Source: Posidonia oceanica
Taxonomy: Eukaryota > Streptophyta > Magnoliopsida > Alismatales > Posidoniaceae
Assembly: GCA_037176725.1 (NCBI GenBank)
Contig: JAZBRS010000054.1
Location: 15,828,001-15,892,000, forward strand
Reading direction: 5' to 3'
DNA: 64,000 nucleotides
A model generated the notes under the pieces. The model was not told the DNA's origin. It worked only from the letters and a program-made list of their open reading frames with translations, and did not search any database. Position numbers and translations under genes: made by a program. Shown piece after piece: positions 45,533 through 56,700 of the stretch (positions within the stretch are counted from its first letter, which is position 1; every line of letters starts with the position of its first letter).

Positions 45533-46913
45533 TCGGCTTCAGCCATCCCCCGTGCTACGTAAGCGAGTTTCTTCCCTCCTTTCTCCTTTTATTTTCATAG
45601 ATCTAAGTGTAGTTTTCAGTTTGGGAACAGTGCGTTTAGGTTTTCACGGCACCCCAAACCCTTATCCTCGTTTTTCTATTTCGGACATTAGTAAAACCCA
45701 AAGCTCCAACAGCTGGGACTGTTTTACTGAGGTCAGAAGACTGTAGCTGCGAGTCGCCTATCCGAGGAGCACCTGTCCTAGCCGCACCTCGAGAGGGCGA
45801 CTGACAGAGGCGCCATTTCGACAGGCGACTCCACCCAGTCTGTTTTTTGTTACTGCAGATCTTTGGTTTTTTTTTCTGTATTCTGTGTTGTATTTTTGGA
45901 TCTGCAGTTGCATAAAAAAAAAACAATTATTCCTGTCCACTATGTCCTAGTTTTCTTTTTTTTTAATGGTTTTTAGATTTGTTTGTGTCCACCCTTAAGG
46001 TGGAAACTAATTGCTTTATATTAAAGTCAAAGTTCCTTGAGGTAGTCTTCCTCTAGCTAAAACGATTAACCTGAGCGAAACCGGGCCAGTGCAAGTCGCT
46101 CTCCCATACTCAGTGTTGATTGCAATAGCTAGATCAAGATCTCAAGGTGTCCTAAGTTTTATTATTGACTCCTCTTCTTCCTTGAGTCAATATTAAGGCC
46201 CGGTAGATACTTTATTCTTTGATATTTCGTGTTTCTTTATTGTCTTGTGGTTTGATTAAGCGCTGAGCCTAAGGATAGAATCCTAGGTAGAGGGTCCCTC
46301 TTTAGAGAGACAAGCCCCCCATCTAGGCCCCTCTTGGTGGACCCTAGAGAAGGTCAGAGAGTGGTACCTTTGAGTAAAAATCCCAGTTACTTGTGACACA
46401 CACGCAGGTTTAACTAATTAATCTATTAATAAAACACTTGAACAAGTAAAAAACAACGCACTGTCTGCAACCTATTTCTTTTTAATTTCCCTGTGTTGTG
46501 CGGTCTGTCCAAGACAGACTTGGTTTGTTGGAAGAACAGGCTTTGAGCTGCTTGTTCAGAAGGCGCCTCGCGGAGCCGCCCATTGAACTGACGGCTTGTT
46601 GGGTCGCTTGATTTACAGGTGACTACAGGAAGAAAAAGCGCCATGTTTCAGTGCCTTGCTTGCAGGGATTTAATTAATCTATACTGTTCACAGGATTGCA
46701 GGCACAGACTGTTTCTTTTCCTATTTGTTTTCCTTTTATTCCATCGAGTCTGTATTAATTAGTGTATCATGTCTGTGATTTCTTTCTCTTCAATAGTCTA
46801 TAATAGTCTGTAAAAGAAAAAAAAAGAAAAGAGAAAAGAGAAAAAAAAAAGAAAAAGAAAAGAAAAGAAAAGAGAAAAAAAAGAAAAAAAAGAAGAAAGA
46901 AAGAAAGAAACAA
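45533..46913 (+). other. 5' leader of element 2, with dyads and purine tract
   Basis: No long open frame. GAGTCGCC...GGCGACT dyads lie at 45750-45831 and weaker ones at 46560-46630. From 46812 to 46913 there is an almost pure A/G tract that ends at the ATG of gag, as in element 1. Confidence 0.6.
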
Positions 46914-48338
46914 ATGGAGCACATGAGCACATCTTCTACCTCTACCTCCATGGCGCAGCAAAGCGTAGGCCCAGATGGATCTTTCTTTAGAGGCTCAACC
47001 TCACAAATGGAAGGGCCAGAAACCCCCGGCTTCCCACGAGCCACTGGCTGGCGAAGATTCCCACATATCTCCATCCCCTTCGATTACCACACTGATACAA
47101 ATGAAGAAGGAAGGGAGGCGGATCAGTTGCAAGCAAGGAACGTCCCGCCCGAGTTCACACATCTCGAGGCAACTTCCAACATCGTGCCTCCCATTGTGAC
47201 TACCTCCTATCCAACTAAGGAGGAGGCCTACGAGGTCCGGCAATTCCTAGCTCAACAACACTTCACGCACACAAGCCCGCAAACGTCCACCCTCGAAGAA
47301 CACCACAACCACCTATTCCATACACTAGTCTATACGCATGCCATACCAAACCCTGCCTTCCCTAACCAAGGTTCCTATCCACCGTACCACACGGCGCCCA
47401 CCTACCCAAATATCCATCCAACACCGCCATATACAACCCCATACATACTACAACCTCTCGCTAATACGCAATACTACCCTTCTCCGCTTCCATCATCATT
47501 CTTCCATCCACAACAACCCCCTATTAACACACCATACTACCCTACACGACCCCAATCATCCCTCTTTCCCCCACAACATAACCCATCATTACCACCATTC
47601 CCACAGACACACCAGCACCCGAGCTAGGGGCAATATGCCGCACTAGGGACAGATCTCAAAAGGATGATCGCCGAAGCACTAATAGAGGCCGGAGTCACTT
47701 CAAAGACACCCATCGACTACGACATCTCTAAGTTCCCTCATTTTGCCCATCCCTTAGGGTTTAAAATGCCAAAGATGAGGAGGTATAACGGAACAGAGGA
47801 TCCCAGGAATCACATAGCTGCCTTCACTATGGATACTCTGCCGTATCATTACGACGTCGAGCTCACTGCATACCTTTTCTTCAAGACGCTTGAGGGAGAA
47901 GCTTTAAAGTGGTTTGACACCCTGACTTCCTATGATCTCCAGAATTTTAGGATAATTGAGGAAAAATTTCTAAACCAGTATAGTCACTGGGTGCCACACA
48001 AACCCACTACAGGCGACCTCACAGCTGAGAGGATGAGGCCAAACGAGGACTTCGTCACCTTCGCTAACCGATGGAGGGACATGGCCGCTCGGTCAGAGTG
48101 CTACATACCCGAAGGCTAAGTTGTGGAGATAATTGCAAGAAATACCACGGGAGCACTCAGGGCTGGACTGTTGGTAGGTGACTTCCACACCTATCCACAG
48201 TTATATGAACGGACCGCCAAGGTAATGCGAAACAGAGAAGAGCTGCCATTCCTGGAGCTCGAAGCAAAGAACCGGAAGAAGACTGCGGGGCATACAATAG
48301 AAGGTGTCACTGGCAGCATGGCACAGCTGACCACGTAG
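46914..48338 (+). pseudogene. gag of element 2 (three in-frame stops)
   Basis: The first ATG after the purine tract starts MEHMSTSSTS, then a Pro/Tyr/His-rich N-terminal region (to 47627). The Retrotrans_gag domain follows at about 47690-48110: RRYNGTEDPRNHIAAF, LFFKTLEGEALKWFDTL, FRIIEEKFLNQY, EDFVTFANRWRDMAARS. Stops in the same frame are TAG 47625, TAA 48117 (Gln codon CAA in element 1) and TAG 48336. No frameshift is needed, so decay is recent and mainly by point changes. Confidence 0.85.
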
Positions 48339-49790
48339 AATCAAAGGGGATGGAAAGGGCAACACTTCCAGCAGCCTCAATATCAACAAGTAGAACAGCA
48401 GAGGCAGCCATTCCAACAGTTCCAACCCCAGCACTCTAATTCCCCAATAAATGCCCAACAGGGGCAGAGTAACAATCAATACAAAGCACCACCGCAAGGG
48501 CAGAGGGACTACCACAATGTCCCTCCTCCACAGGCACCTAGAGGACCAAGGAGACAGAGCTATCCACCACTTCTAGAGACAATCGTAGACATCTTTAGAA
48601 TGCTGGTCAAAAGTGGGGACTTACAACTCCCAGTGCCAAAGCCAAACGCTCCCAACACAAACATGTCCAAGTACTGGGCATATCACCAGAAAAACGGGCA
48701 CACACTTGAGGAATGTTATGTGTTAAAAGATAGGATATATGATCTAAATGACAAGGGAGAAATAATGTGGTCAGCCCTCAAAGACAGGTTAAAAGAGGCC
48801 AGGACGGGACAGCACAAGTTGCAGATACACCAGAACCCTCTGCCCAATCACCCAGTGGCGCACCTAGAGGCAGAATGCAATCCACCAGAGGCCAAGACCG
48901 TGTCCATTTGCCTACTTGAATCAGAGCCGAAGCTGGCTTCCTCCGTTGCAAAAAGCAATGAGGTCGAGGTATGCTCTGAACAGGGATCCATAGAATGGGA
49001 ATTCCCAATAAAGGTAGTACAAGACAAAGAAAGCGAGGCAAATGACCTAGAGCTCCTCAGGTGCTTCAATTTCCTCCCAGGAGAAGGTCAATCCCAAGAG
49101 CAGAATGGCGGGACAGATCCCTTGGAACTAGCCCGAAAGATCATCAAAGAATATGAGCGGAGGAATATAGTCTTCAAGGACTCAGAACTACCCACTCTAG
49201 AGAAACAGCTCTGGCCCTTAGTGATCACTGTAGAGGTCAACGGTTACCTCCTCCCTAGCATACTTGTAGACACAGGGGCTAGTCGCAGTGCGTGCTCTCT
49301 GAAAACACTTGACTACCTGGACGTCGAAGAAGAAGAGATCACCAAGGAGAAGATCTTCTGCAAGGGCTTTGATAACAGTCAGACAGAGGTGATAGGGACG
49401 GTTCAGCTAGCAATTACCATTGGCCCCCTCACCAGCATTACCAAGGTCATGGTGGTGGAGTGTGAACTAGTAGAACCGTTAATCTTGGGAAGAACTTGGT
49501 TGGCAGAAATATGTGCAGTCGCGTCCCCGACACACCAGCTAATAAAGTTCAAATTCCAAGGGGAGATGATCACCATCAAGGCAGACCATGAAACAATCCT
49601 GGAAATGATCTGGAGACCCTATCTGATAGGATTTCACATGGGAGATCCATCATCAAATGGCACAAGCGGCTGGATCAATGACTGGGACGATGAAGCCCCA
49701 AGCGTCCAAGGATTCCAGCAGTTCACAGATGTTCAAGCCACCCAAGGGTATACCCAGGTCCAGAGGCCTGCACTGTTAAGCTCATCTTAG
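48339..49790 (+). pseudogene. gag tail with zinc knuckle, and retropepsin 1 of element 2
   Basis: A Gln-rich tail (QPQYQQVEQQRQPFQQF) precedes YWAYHQKNGHTLEECYVLKD, a knuckle-like H...C block. From 49215 comes the protease: LVITVEVNGYLLPS, then LVDTGAS with D-T-G-A at 49269-49280, and LILGRTWLAE near 49480. The active site and the I-L-G-R closing motif are intact. The open frame from 48600 to 49790 has 396 codons. Confidence 0.85.
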
Positions 49791-51209
49791 CTGCCCATAA
49801 ATCAGAGGCAGTCTCTCCGCAGAAGACCTCTGTCTCTGCTTAAGTCCGGCTACGCCAAGGGAGAACACAACCAAGCTCAGTAAGCCCCCATCACAAGAAC
49901 AGGGCAGATCTCCAACCAAGTCGCACCACCTCCGCCTGATGCAGAACGAGCCGTTCCCCCGCCTCAACAACAGTTCCACATACCCCGGAGAATAGAAGGC
50001 ACCTTCGACATCTTGGAGCAGCTCAGGAAGACACAAGCGAAGATCTCTATCTACGAGCTGATTAGGGCCTCAGAGAAGCACTGGGATATCCTGATGGAGG
50101 TATTGAAGAAGGCCCAAGTACCGGAGGACATACCCGCTGAAGCTCTGACAGCCGTTGCCGCTGCCGTGTTCATAGAGCCTGTGGTCATCTTCACTGATTC
50201 TGAACTAACTCCTCCTAAAAGAAGGACCCTGCCATTAAGTGTTACTATTGTAATAAACATTTATAAACTTTGTGGTGTACTTGTGGATACAGGGGCAACT
50301 CTAAATGTATGCTCCCTAGAAACCCTACAGTTAATTAGGCTAACAAAGTCTCAATTATGCCCAGCAGCCTTAATTGTACAAGGGTACGATAATAACAAGA
50401 AAGCAGCCATGGGGAAGATCACCGTCAAAGTTACCATTGGCCCTCTCCAAATAGAAACAAAACTGATAATAGTCGATGCCCCAATCTCGTATCGACTCAT
50501 CTTAGGACGCCAACGGATCGAAGAAATCAAGGCAGTCACCTCCCTACGCCACCAATGCATGAAGTTCCCTTACCAAGGGAAGATCATCAAAATACAGGGA
50601 GACGAGCCAGTAGAAGCGGAAGCCCACCTAGTGACGGTCCCAACTACCACGCCAGCACCTTTGGTCGGGGACTCAACTGCCAAGGCCATAAACAATGTCA
50701 AGAAAGTCTTTGCTCTCCAGAGTATTGATATGAATCAATACGATTACCCCGACCACATGAATAGGCCTTGGGAGATTCTCCTCAAGATAGGGTACACCCT
50801 GGAGAAAGGACTTGGCCGCCAGGAACAAGGAATGAGAGACGCGCTTGAAACGCCTGAGGAGCGCAGTCGTACCAGGCTAGGGTACCTTGGGCATCCAGAT
50901 CCAAGCAAACCTCTAGCATGGTCACTTGCTAACCACTTCATATCAGTCGGGCTACAAGTGCACGACAAGCAAGTGTCAGACATAGTTTCCAACCTCCTAG
51001 CAACAACAACAGCTGCAACTTCTTCTCACCACCTTGAAGAAGCCTCTAAGCTCGTCATCCTCAGTATGCTTACAGATCCCGAGACGGCATCAACTCCTTC
51101 TCCCTGTCCAGAAGAAGTTCCAGCCATCCTCAACGCTCTGACGAAGCCCGAGGGAGAAGCATCAACCTCTTGCACAAAAGACGTCCATGCTGCTCTCCCC
51201 GCGTCCTGA
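49791..51209 (+). pseudogene. Retropepsin 2 and G-patch of element 2
   Basis: After a spacer, an open frame of 398 codons starts at 50013. FDILEQLRKTQAKISIYELI is a typical lead-in of plant gypsy proteases. The domain has LCGVLVDTGATLNVCSLETL with D-T-G-A at 50286-50297, and LILGRQRIEE near 50500. It resembles retropepsin 1 along its length (LVDTGA, C-S-L-x-T-L, TIGPL, LILGR, HQ..KF..QG). The G-patch follows at 50757-50900: WEILLKIGYTLEKGLGRQEQ, then SRTRLGYLG. The spacing between the two D-T-G-A sites is 1017 bp. A Ser/Thr/Pro-rich tail leads to a TGA at 51207. Confidence 0.85.
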
Positions 51210-51213
51210 GAAG

Positions 51214-51531
51214 CTCCCTTACCTCCGGACATCCAAGCAAGTGACTCCTCCGGAACCCCCACTGAAGGCATTGAAGCAGAAGACTCCGACCCCGTCTGTG
51301 AGCTCACCTGTCTCTTCAACAACCTATGGCATTGCCCCTCAAAGCAAGAAGGGGCCGGGGCCATAGACTGAACTCCCTTGCCTCCGGACGTCCAAGCGAG
51401 CAACTCCTCCAAACCTCCACCGAAGGCATCGAAACAGAAGACTCCGACCCCGTCTGCAAGCTCACCCGTCTCTTCAACAACCTATGGCCTTGCCCCTCTG
51501 AGCAAGAAGGGGCTGGGGCCATAGACTGAAC
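51214..51531 (+). repeat. Direct duplication of about 159 bp in the pol linker of element 2
   Basis: CTCCCTT(A/G)CCTCCGGAC starts at 51214 and again at 51373, and both copies end GGGGCCATAGACTGAAC. Units are about 159 bp, close to 53 codons. The second copy has lost one base and is out of frame inside. Both end in the same TGA. Confidence 0.85.
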
Positions 51532-51536
51532 ACCCG

Positions 51537-53776
51537 ATGGTGAACCGCCTCCACTGCGGAGACAAACCTAGGGGTAAACCCCCTACTCTTGTAAATAATT
51601 TCTTTCCCACAATTAATTCCTGCATTTTGTTTTCGCATGATTTACTTTCCAGCAATTTACTTCCTAGTTTAGTTAGTAGTGGGGAAGGTAGACGAGGGCA
51701 AGGCAGGGACGGCCTAACCGCCACCGTGTCCTCACAAAAAGTATCTAATTACTCTACTAAGTGTGCAGGCCGGAACAGGAAGGAGTCGATCACCCAAATT
51801 GTCAGAGTATGTCACTATACCACAGCATTACCACGGGAGCTAGCCACGTCACGTGCCATCTTCCTGGTCGAAGAAGTGTCAAACCTTACCGGCAAAAACA
51901 CTGGAAACTATGAAGTCTTCGAACTGGTGGATACAGAAGAAGACCCTGATGAAGAATCGGTAGACCCTGCCATCTTCGAAGAAATGATGAAGAAATACGA
52001 TGAGCAGAACAAGGCTACAGCTGAAGAAACAGAAGAAGTCAATCTGGGCACTGAAGATGATCCAAGACCAATTCGGATAAGCTCTGCCCTCAACTCAGGT
52101 GAACGAATCAGAATGGAAAAACTACTCAAAAAATATATGAAGTTACTGGCCTTCTCCTATGGAGAAACGCCCGGGCTTGATTCACTACTGGTGGAGTACA
52201 GGCTCCCTCTCAAGCTAGGTACTAAGACAGCGAAGCAAAAGCTCCGGCGTCTATGTCTAGACCTCGCTCTAAAAGTCAAAGAAGAAATAGACAAGCTACA
52301 CAAGGCAAAGTTCATCAGAGTTGTGGTGTATCCAGAGTGGATTACCAACATAGTTCCAGTGATGAAGAAAGATGGCAAAGTACGCGTGTACATTGACTAC
52401 AGGAACCTCAATGAAGCATGCCCAAAAGATGATTTCCCTCTTCCACATATAGACATCCTCATAGACAACACTGCAGGCCATGAGATCCTCTCATTCATGG
52501 ACGGTTTCTCCGGTTACAACCAGATTAAACTCGTAGAAGAAGATCAGGAGAAAACCTCATTTACCACTCCATGGGGGACCTACTGCAATGTAGTCATGCC
52601 GTTCGGATTAAAGAACGCCGGAGCCACCTATCAGAGGGCTATGATGGTAATCTTTCACGACATGATACACGATTGCATGGAGTGCTATGTGGATGACCTG
52701 TTAGTAAAGTCAAAAACAAGAGAGGGACACTTTGAAGCACTAGAAAGAGTACTCCAGAGAGTTGACAGTACAATCTTAGAATGAACCCCAACAAGTGTGT
52801 CTTCGGGGTCACTGCCGGAAAGCTGCTCGGCTTCATAGTAAGCAAAAGGGGCATAGAAGTGGATTCCACCAAAGCTAAAGCTATAACTGCCATGCCACTG
52901 CCAAGGAATGTCAAGGAGCTCAGAGGACTCATAGGTAGGCTACAGTTTATCCGAAGATTCATCTCTCAGCATGCGGAAAAATGTAGACCATTCTATGAGC
53001 TTTTAAAAGGCGGTGCGGAATTCAAGTGGTATCATACCTGTCAGAAGGCCTTTGATGAGCTAAAACTCTACCTCCTCAACCCCCCAATATTGACTGCTCC
53101 AGTCCCCGAGACGCCATCGCCACTCTACGTGGTCGTTACTGATAACTTGGTGGGTGTCATCCTTGCACAACATGATGAGACTGGGAGCAAAGAGAAAACG
53201 GTTTATTACCTCAATAGAACGTTCATTGAATACGAGAGGAAGTACTCCCAGATTGAGAGACATTGCCTAGCCATAGTATGGGCCTCATAGAAGCTCAGGA
53301 ACTACTTTCTGGCGCACAAAGTCTACTACTTAGCCAAGATGGACCCTATCAAGTATATGTTTGAGAAACCAGCATTGTCCGGAAGGCTTGCACGAAGGCA
53401 TATGCTCCTTACTGAGTTCGACCTGCAGTTCATCACTAAGAAAGCAATCAAGGGGCAAGCTATCGCGGATCAACTCGCTGGGCTACCTGTGTCAGAGTAT
53501 CAGCCAGTATCAACAGATTTCCCAGACGAGGAAATACTGGCAATCAGTAGTGTCATGCCACTCATCAAAGAATCGACCCTCCATTTCGATAGAGCGCTTA
53601 ATTCACAGGACGCCAGAATAGGGGCAACACTCCTCACTCCGGAGGGTATTGTTCTCCCCGCTGCAACTCAACTACTCTTCTCAGCGAGTAATAACATTGC
53701 AGAATACGAGGCACTCATCCTAGGGCTCCGAATGGCTCTCGATCTAGGGGTAAGAAGACTAAAAGTAGTTGGGGGC
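51537..53776 (+). pseudogene. RT, RNase H and start of second RNase H of element 2
   Basis: Linker with an AT-rich island (51590-51680), then RT: AKQKLRRLCLDLALKVKEEI, YPEWITNIVPV, DFPLPHIDILIDNTAG, DGFSGYNQIKL, PWGTYCNVVMPFGLKNAGAT, and intact YVDDLLVKSK at 52687. A frameshift near 52770 leads into MNPNKCVFGV and LRGLIGRLQF. RNase H follows (YVVVTDNLVGVILAQHD, TFIEYERKY) with TAG at 53288 for Gln. From 53575 the second RNase H starts (LHFDRALNSQ, NNIAEYEALILGLRMAL). It is cut at KVVGG by F and continues at 59725. Confidence 0.9.
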
Positions 53777-56700
53777 TGTAGTAATCTCAATCAGAATCAG
53801 GTTTACTATTAGCGGCGATATCCGAGGAGGAGGGCTCAACTCGAAAACACTTAAAACAGAGGAGAAAAGATAAGAAAAGAAGAAGATAAGACAATTTAGA
53901 GTCGCCACCATGTCTATTATTGGGAGACAAGGAAAATCGGGGGAAATGCGTGAGTTAACACGCAAAACCAAGCAAAGGATGCAATGCAAAGCAATGCGAA
54001 AGAAAACAAATGCCAATGAATGCAAATGAGATGACTCATGCCTAGGATAAGGCCAATATGGTCATTACGGGCCAAAAGACTGGGCAAGGACTCCTGTTAC
54101 GTGCGAGGAAGGTGCTAGGCACCCCTGACACGCCCGAGGATCGGTCATTCTAGGCTTACGCTCGCATATGTAGGGAAATACAGGTTTGAATGCCTAAATG
54201 CCAATGAATGCCTGAGTGAAAGCTCATAGGTGTGCTCTAAGTGGTGGGATGCAATGCAGGGAAGTAAACGTGCAGTCTAAGTGCTCAACAGTGCTGTCTG
54301 TGTTCCGAATCGGGCGAGACCTGGCTCGTGAGAACTCCAGGCAGTAAGCATCACTGCCCTATATGCAAATGCAGACAGAAAAGCAAAACGGCGGTAAAAC
54401 CAAGCGATGCAGGCGACATGCAAGAGAAAACGACGTAAAACACACGAAACAATGCAAGAAACGAGAGCGGCACGCGAAATTGTGCAAGAAAACGAGGCTG
54501 GCACGCAAAACGGTGCAAGAAAGCCAAGCGGCACGCAAAACGGTGCGAGAAAACAAAGCGGCACGCAAAACGATGCGAGAAATCAGAGCGGGCACGCAAA
54601 ATGGTGTCAAAAACAGAGCGGGCACGCGAAACGGTGCCAAAAGCAAAGCGGGCACGCAAAATGGTGCAAAAAATAGAGCTGGCACGCAAAACGATGCCAA
54701 AAGCAAAGTGGGCGCACAAAACGGTGCCAAAAACAGAGCGGGCATGCAAAATGGTGCCAAAAACAGAGTGGACATGCAAAACGGTGCCAAAAACAGAGCG
54801 GGCATGCGAAACGGTGCCAAAAACAGAGCTGGCACACGAAACGGTGCCAAAAGGAGAGCGGGCACGCAAAACGGTGCCAAAAGTAAAGCTGGCACGCAAA
54901 ATGATGCCAAAGCAGGCGAAATAAAGCATTGATAAAACCATGCAGATGCAAATGCAAAGAAAAAGGGCAGGAGAAGCAAAGGAGAGGTAAACAGTGCAAT
55001 GGTGAGAACGAGCGCCGTTTAAAAACCACGCAAAGTAGGTGTGAAGACCTACAAAGGGGAAGGGAAGTAAGTGGAAGGATTACTACTGTTTTGTGACTGT
55101 TTCCCACCAAAATGTCCCACGATGTGTCTCGCACGCTACCAAGAGCTCGCGATGCGATCGGATCGTGGGAAAGGGGGAAGAAAGTCGCAATTAGTGGTGA
55201 ATCCAGGGGTAACGCAACACAAAGCACTGGGAGTACGCGAAAAGAGGAAGCAGTGTTGATAGATAAGAAGAGGAAGTCCTATTCTACATGTTCGAGAAAT
55301 CAGAAAGCAAAAACAATGCATGGAATGCAAATAGTGTGCAAATGAATGCTGTGCAAGGGTTCAGGAGGACTTACCTTGGAAATCTGAAGTCTGATCTGAG
55401 ATCTGCTTGGTCCATGCTGAAGAGTGCTCCGCCGGGGTCGTCCAGGTAGCTTGGTTGAGAAGATCCAATGGTCGGATTTGAAGATATCCCAGCTTCAAGG
55501 CAGAGGGGCCAGAATAGGAGAGAAGAATGGATCTAAGTGTACAGGAGGTTCTAGGGAGGTGCACAACAGGTCCTCCCATGTGAATGGGAGCTAAGAATGC
55601 TTAAGTGTGTGCAGGAATGCCAAAATGCAAGAATGCATGAGTGCAGTGCATGCAGAAAGCAAGAAAAGACCTAGGGATGATATTTCAGAAGACTTGGGAA
55701 CTTATATGCAATCTTTTAAAAAGTGGGGGTCTAAATGCAAGGATTTTGAAAAGTTAGGGGCTTTTATGCAAAGTTTTTGAAAATCGGAGGGTCTGAGTGC
55801 AATTTTGCAAAATGCAGGGTTCAAAATGCAATTTTACAAGGTAAACATGCATCAGGACAAGTTTTGAAATCATATGGGAGATTAACATGCAATTTTGAAA
55901 TCAACAGGGTCTGAAATGCAATTTTGCAAGCAAAGCAGTGGTCTGAGTGGTCAGGGAATGCAAACAGGGGACCTATATGCAATTTTTAAATATGCAGGGT
56001 CTAAAATGCAATTTTATAAGCAAAATATGCATTTAAATGATTTTTATAAGCAAGCAGATGACCTATATGCAATTTTCAAATCATGTAGGGTCAAAAATGC
56101 AATTTTATAAGCAAAATATGCATTTAAATGACAGGCAGAGGACTTATATGCAATTTTCAAATCATGCAGGGTCAAAAATGCAATTTTATAAGCAAAATAT
56201 GCATTTAAATGTATGCTGTGCATGATGAAGGACCTATATGCAAAAATCAGATAATATGAGGGAAATGATGCAATGCAGTAAAGAAAATTGAAAAATAAAG
56301 ACCTAAGTTAACAGATCAGAGGATTAAACTGTAAATAAGGAAAACAACAGGGACTAAAAATACAATATATCAAGGTAAAATTAAAGCATTAAATTAGATT
56401 AACTACTGAAGGACTAACATGCAATAATAAAGAACTAGAGGACCATAACTTAAACAAAACACTGAAGAGAAACACTGTAGAGGGACTAACATGCAATTAA
56501 TTGATTTTTTAAACTTTTCATGCAATATCATATGATTTAAATTCAGAATTAAATGAGTTTTAAACAAAGGCAGGACCAGAATGTAATAAAATGAAAATAG
56601 GAACTGGAAATGCAATTTTTGGTAAAATAGCTAAGCAACAGAAAAAATAAATGCACAGTAATCCACAGAACAACGACCACTGTAGCACAGTGCTACTAGT

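Noticed and set aside
54351..54979. Open frames of about 200 codons on both strands in F
   Set aside because: Same minisatellite effect as in B.
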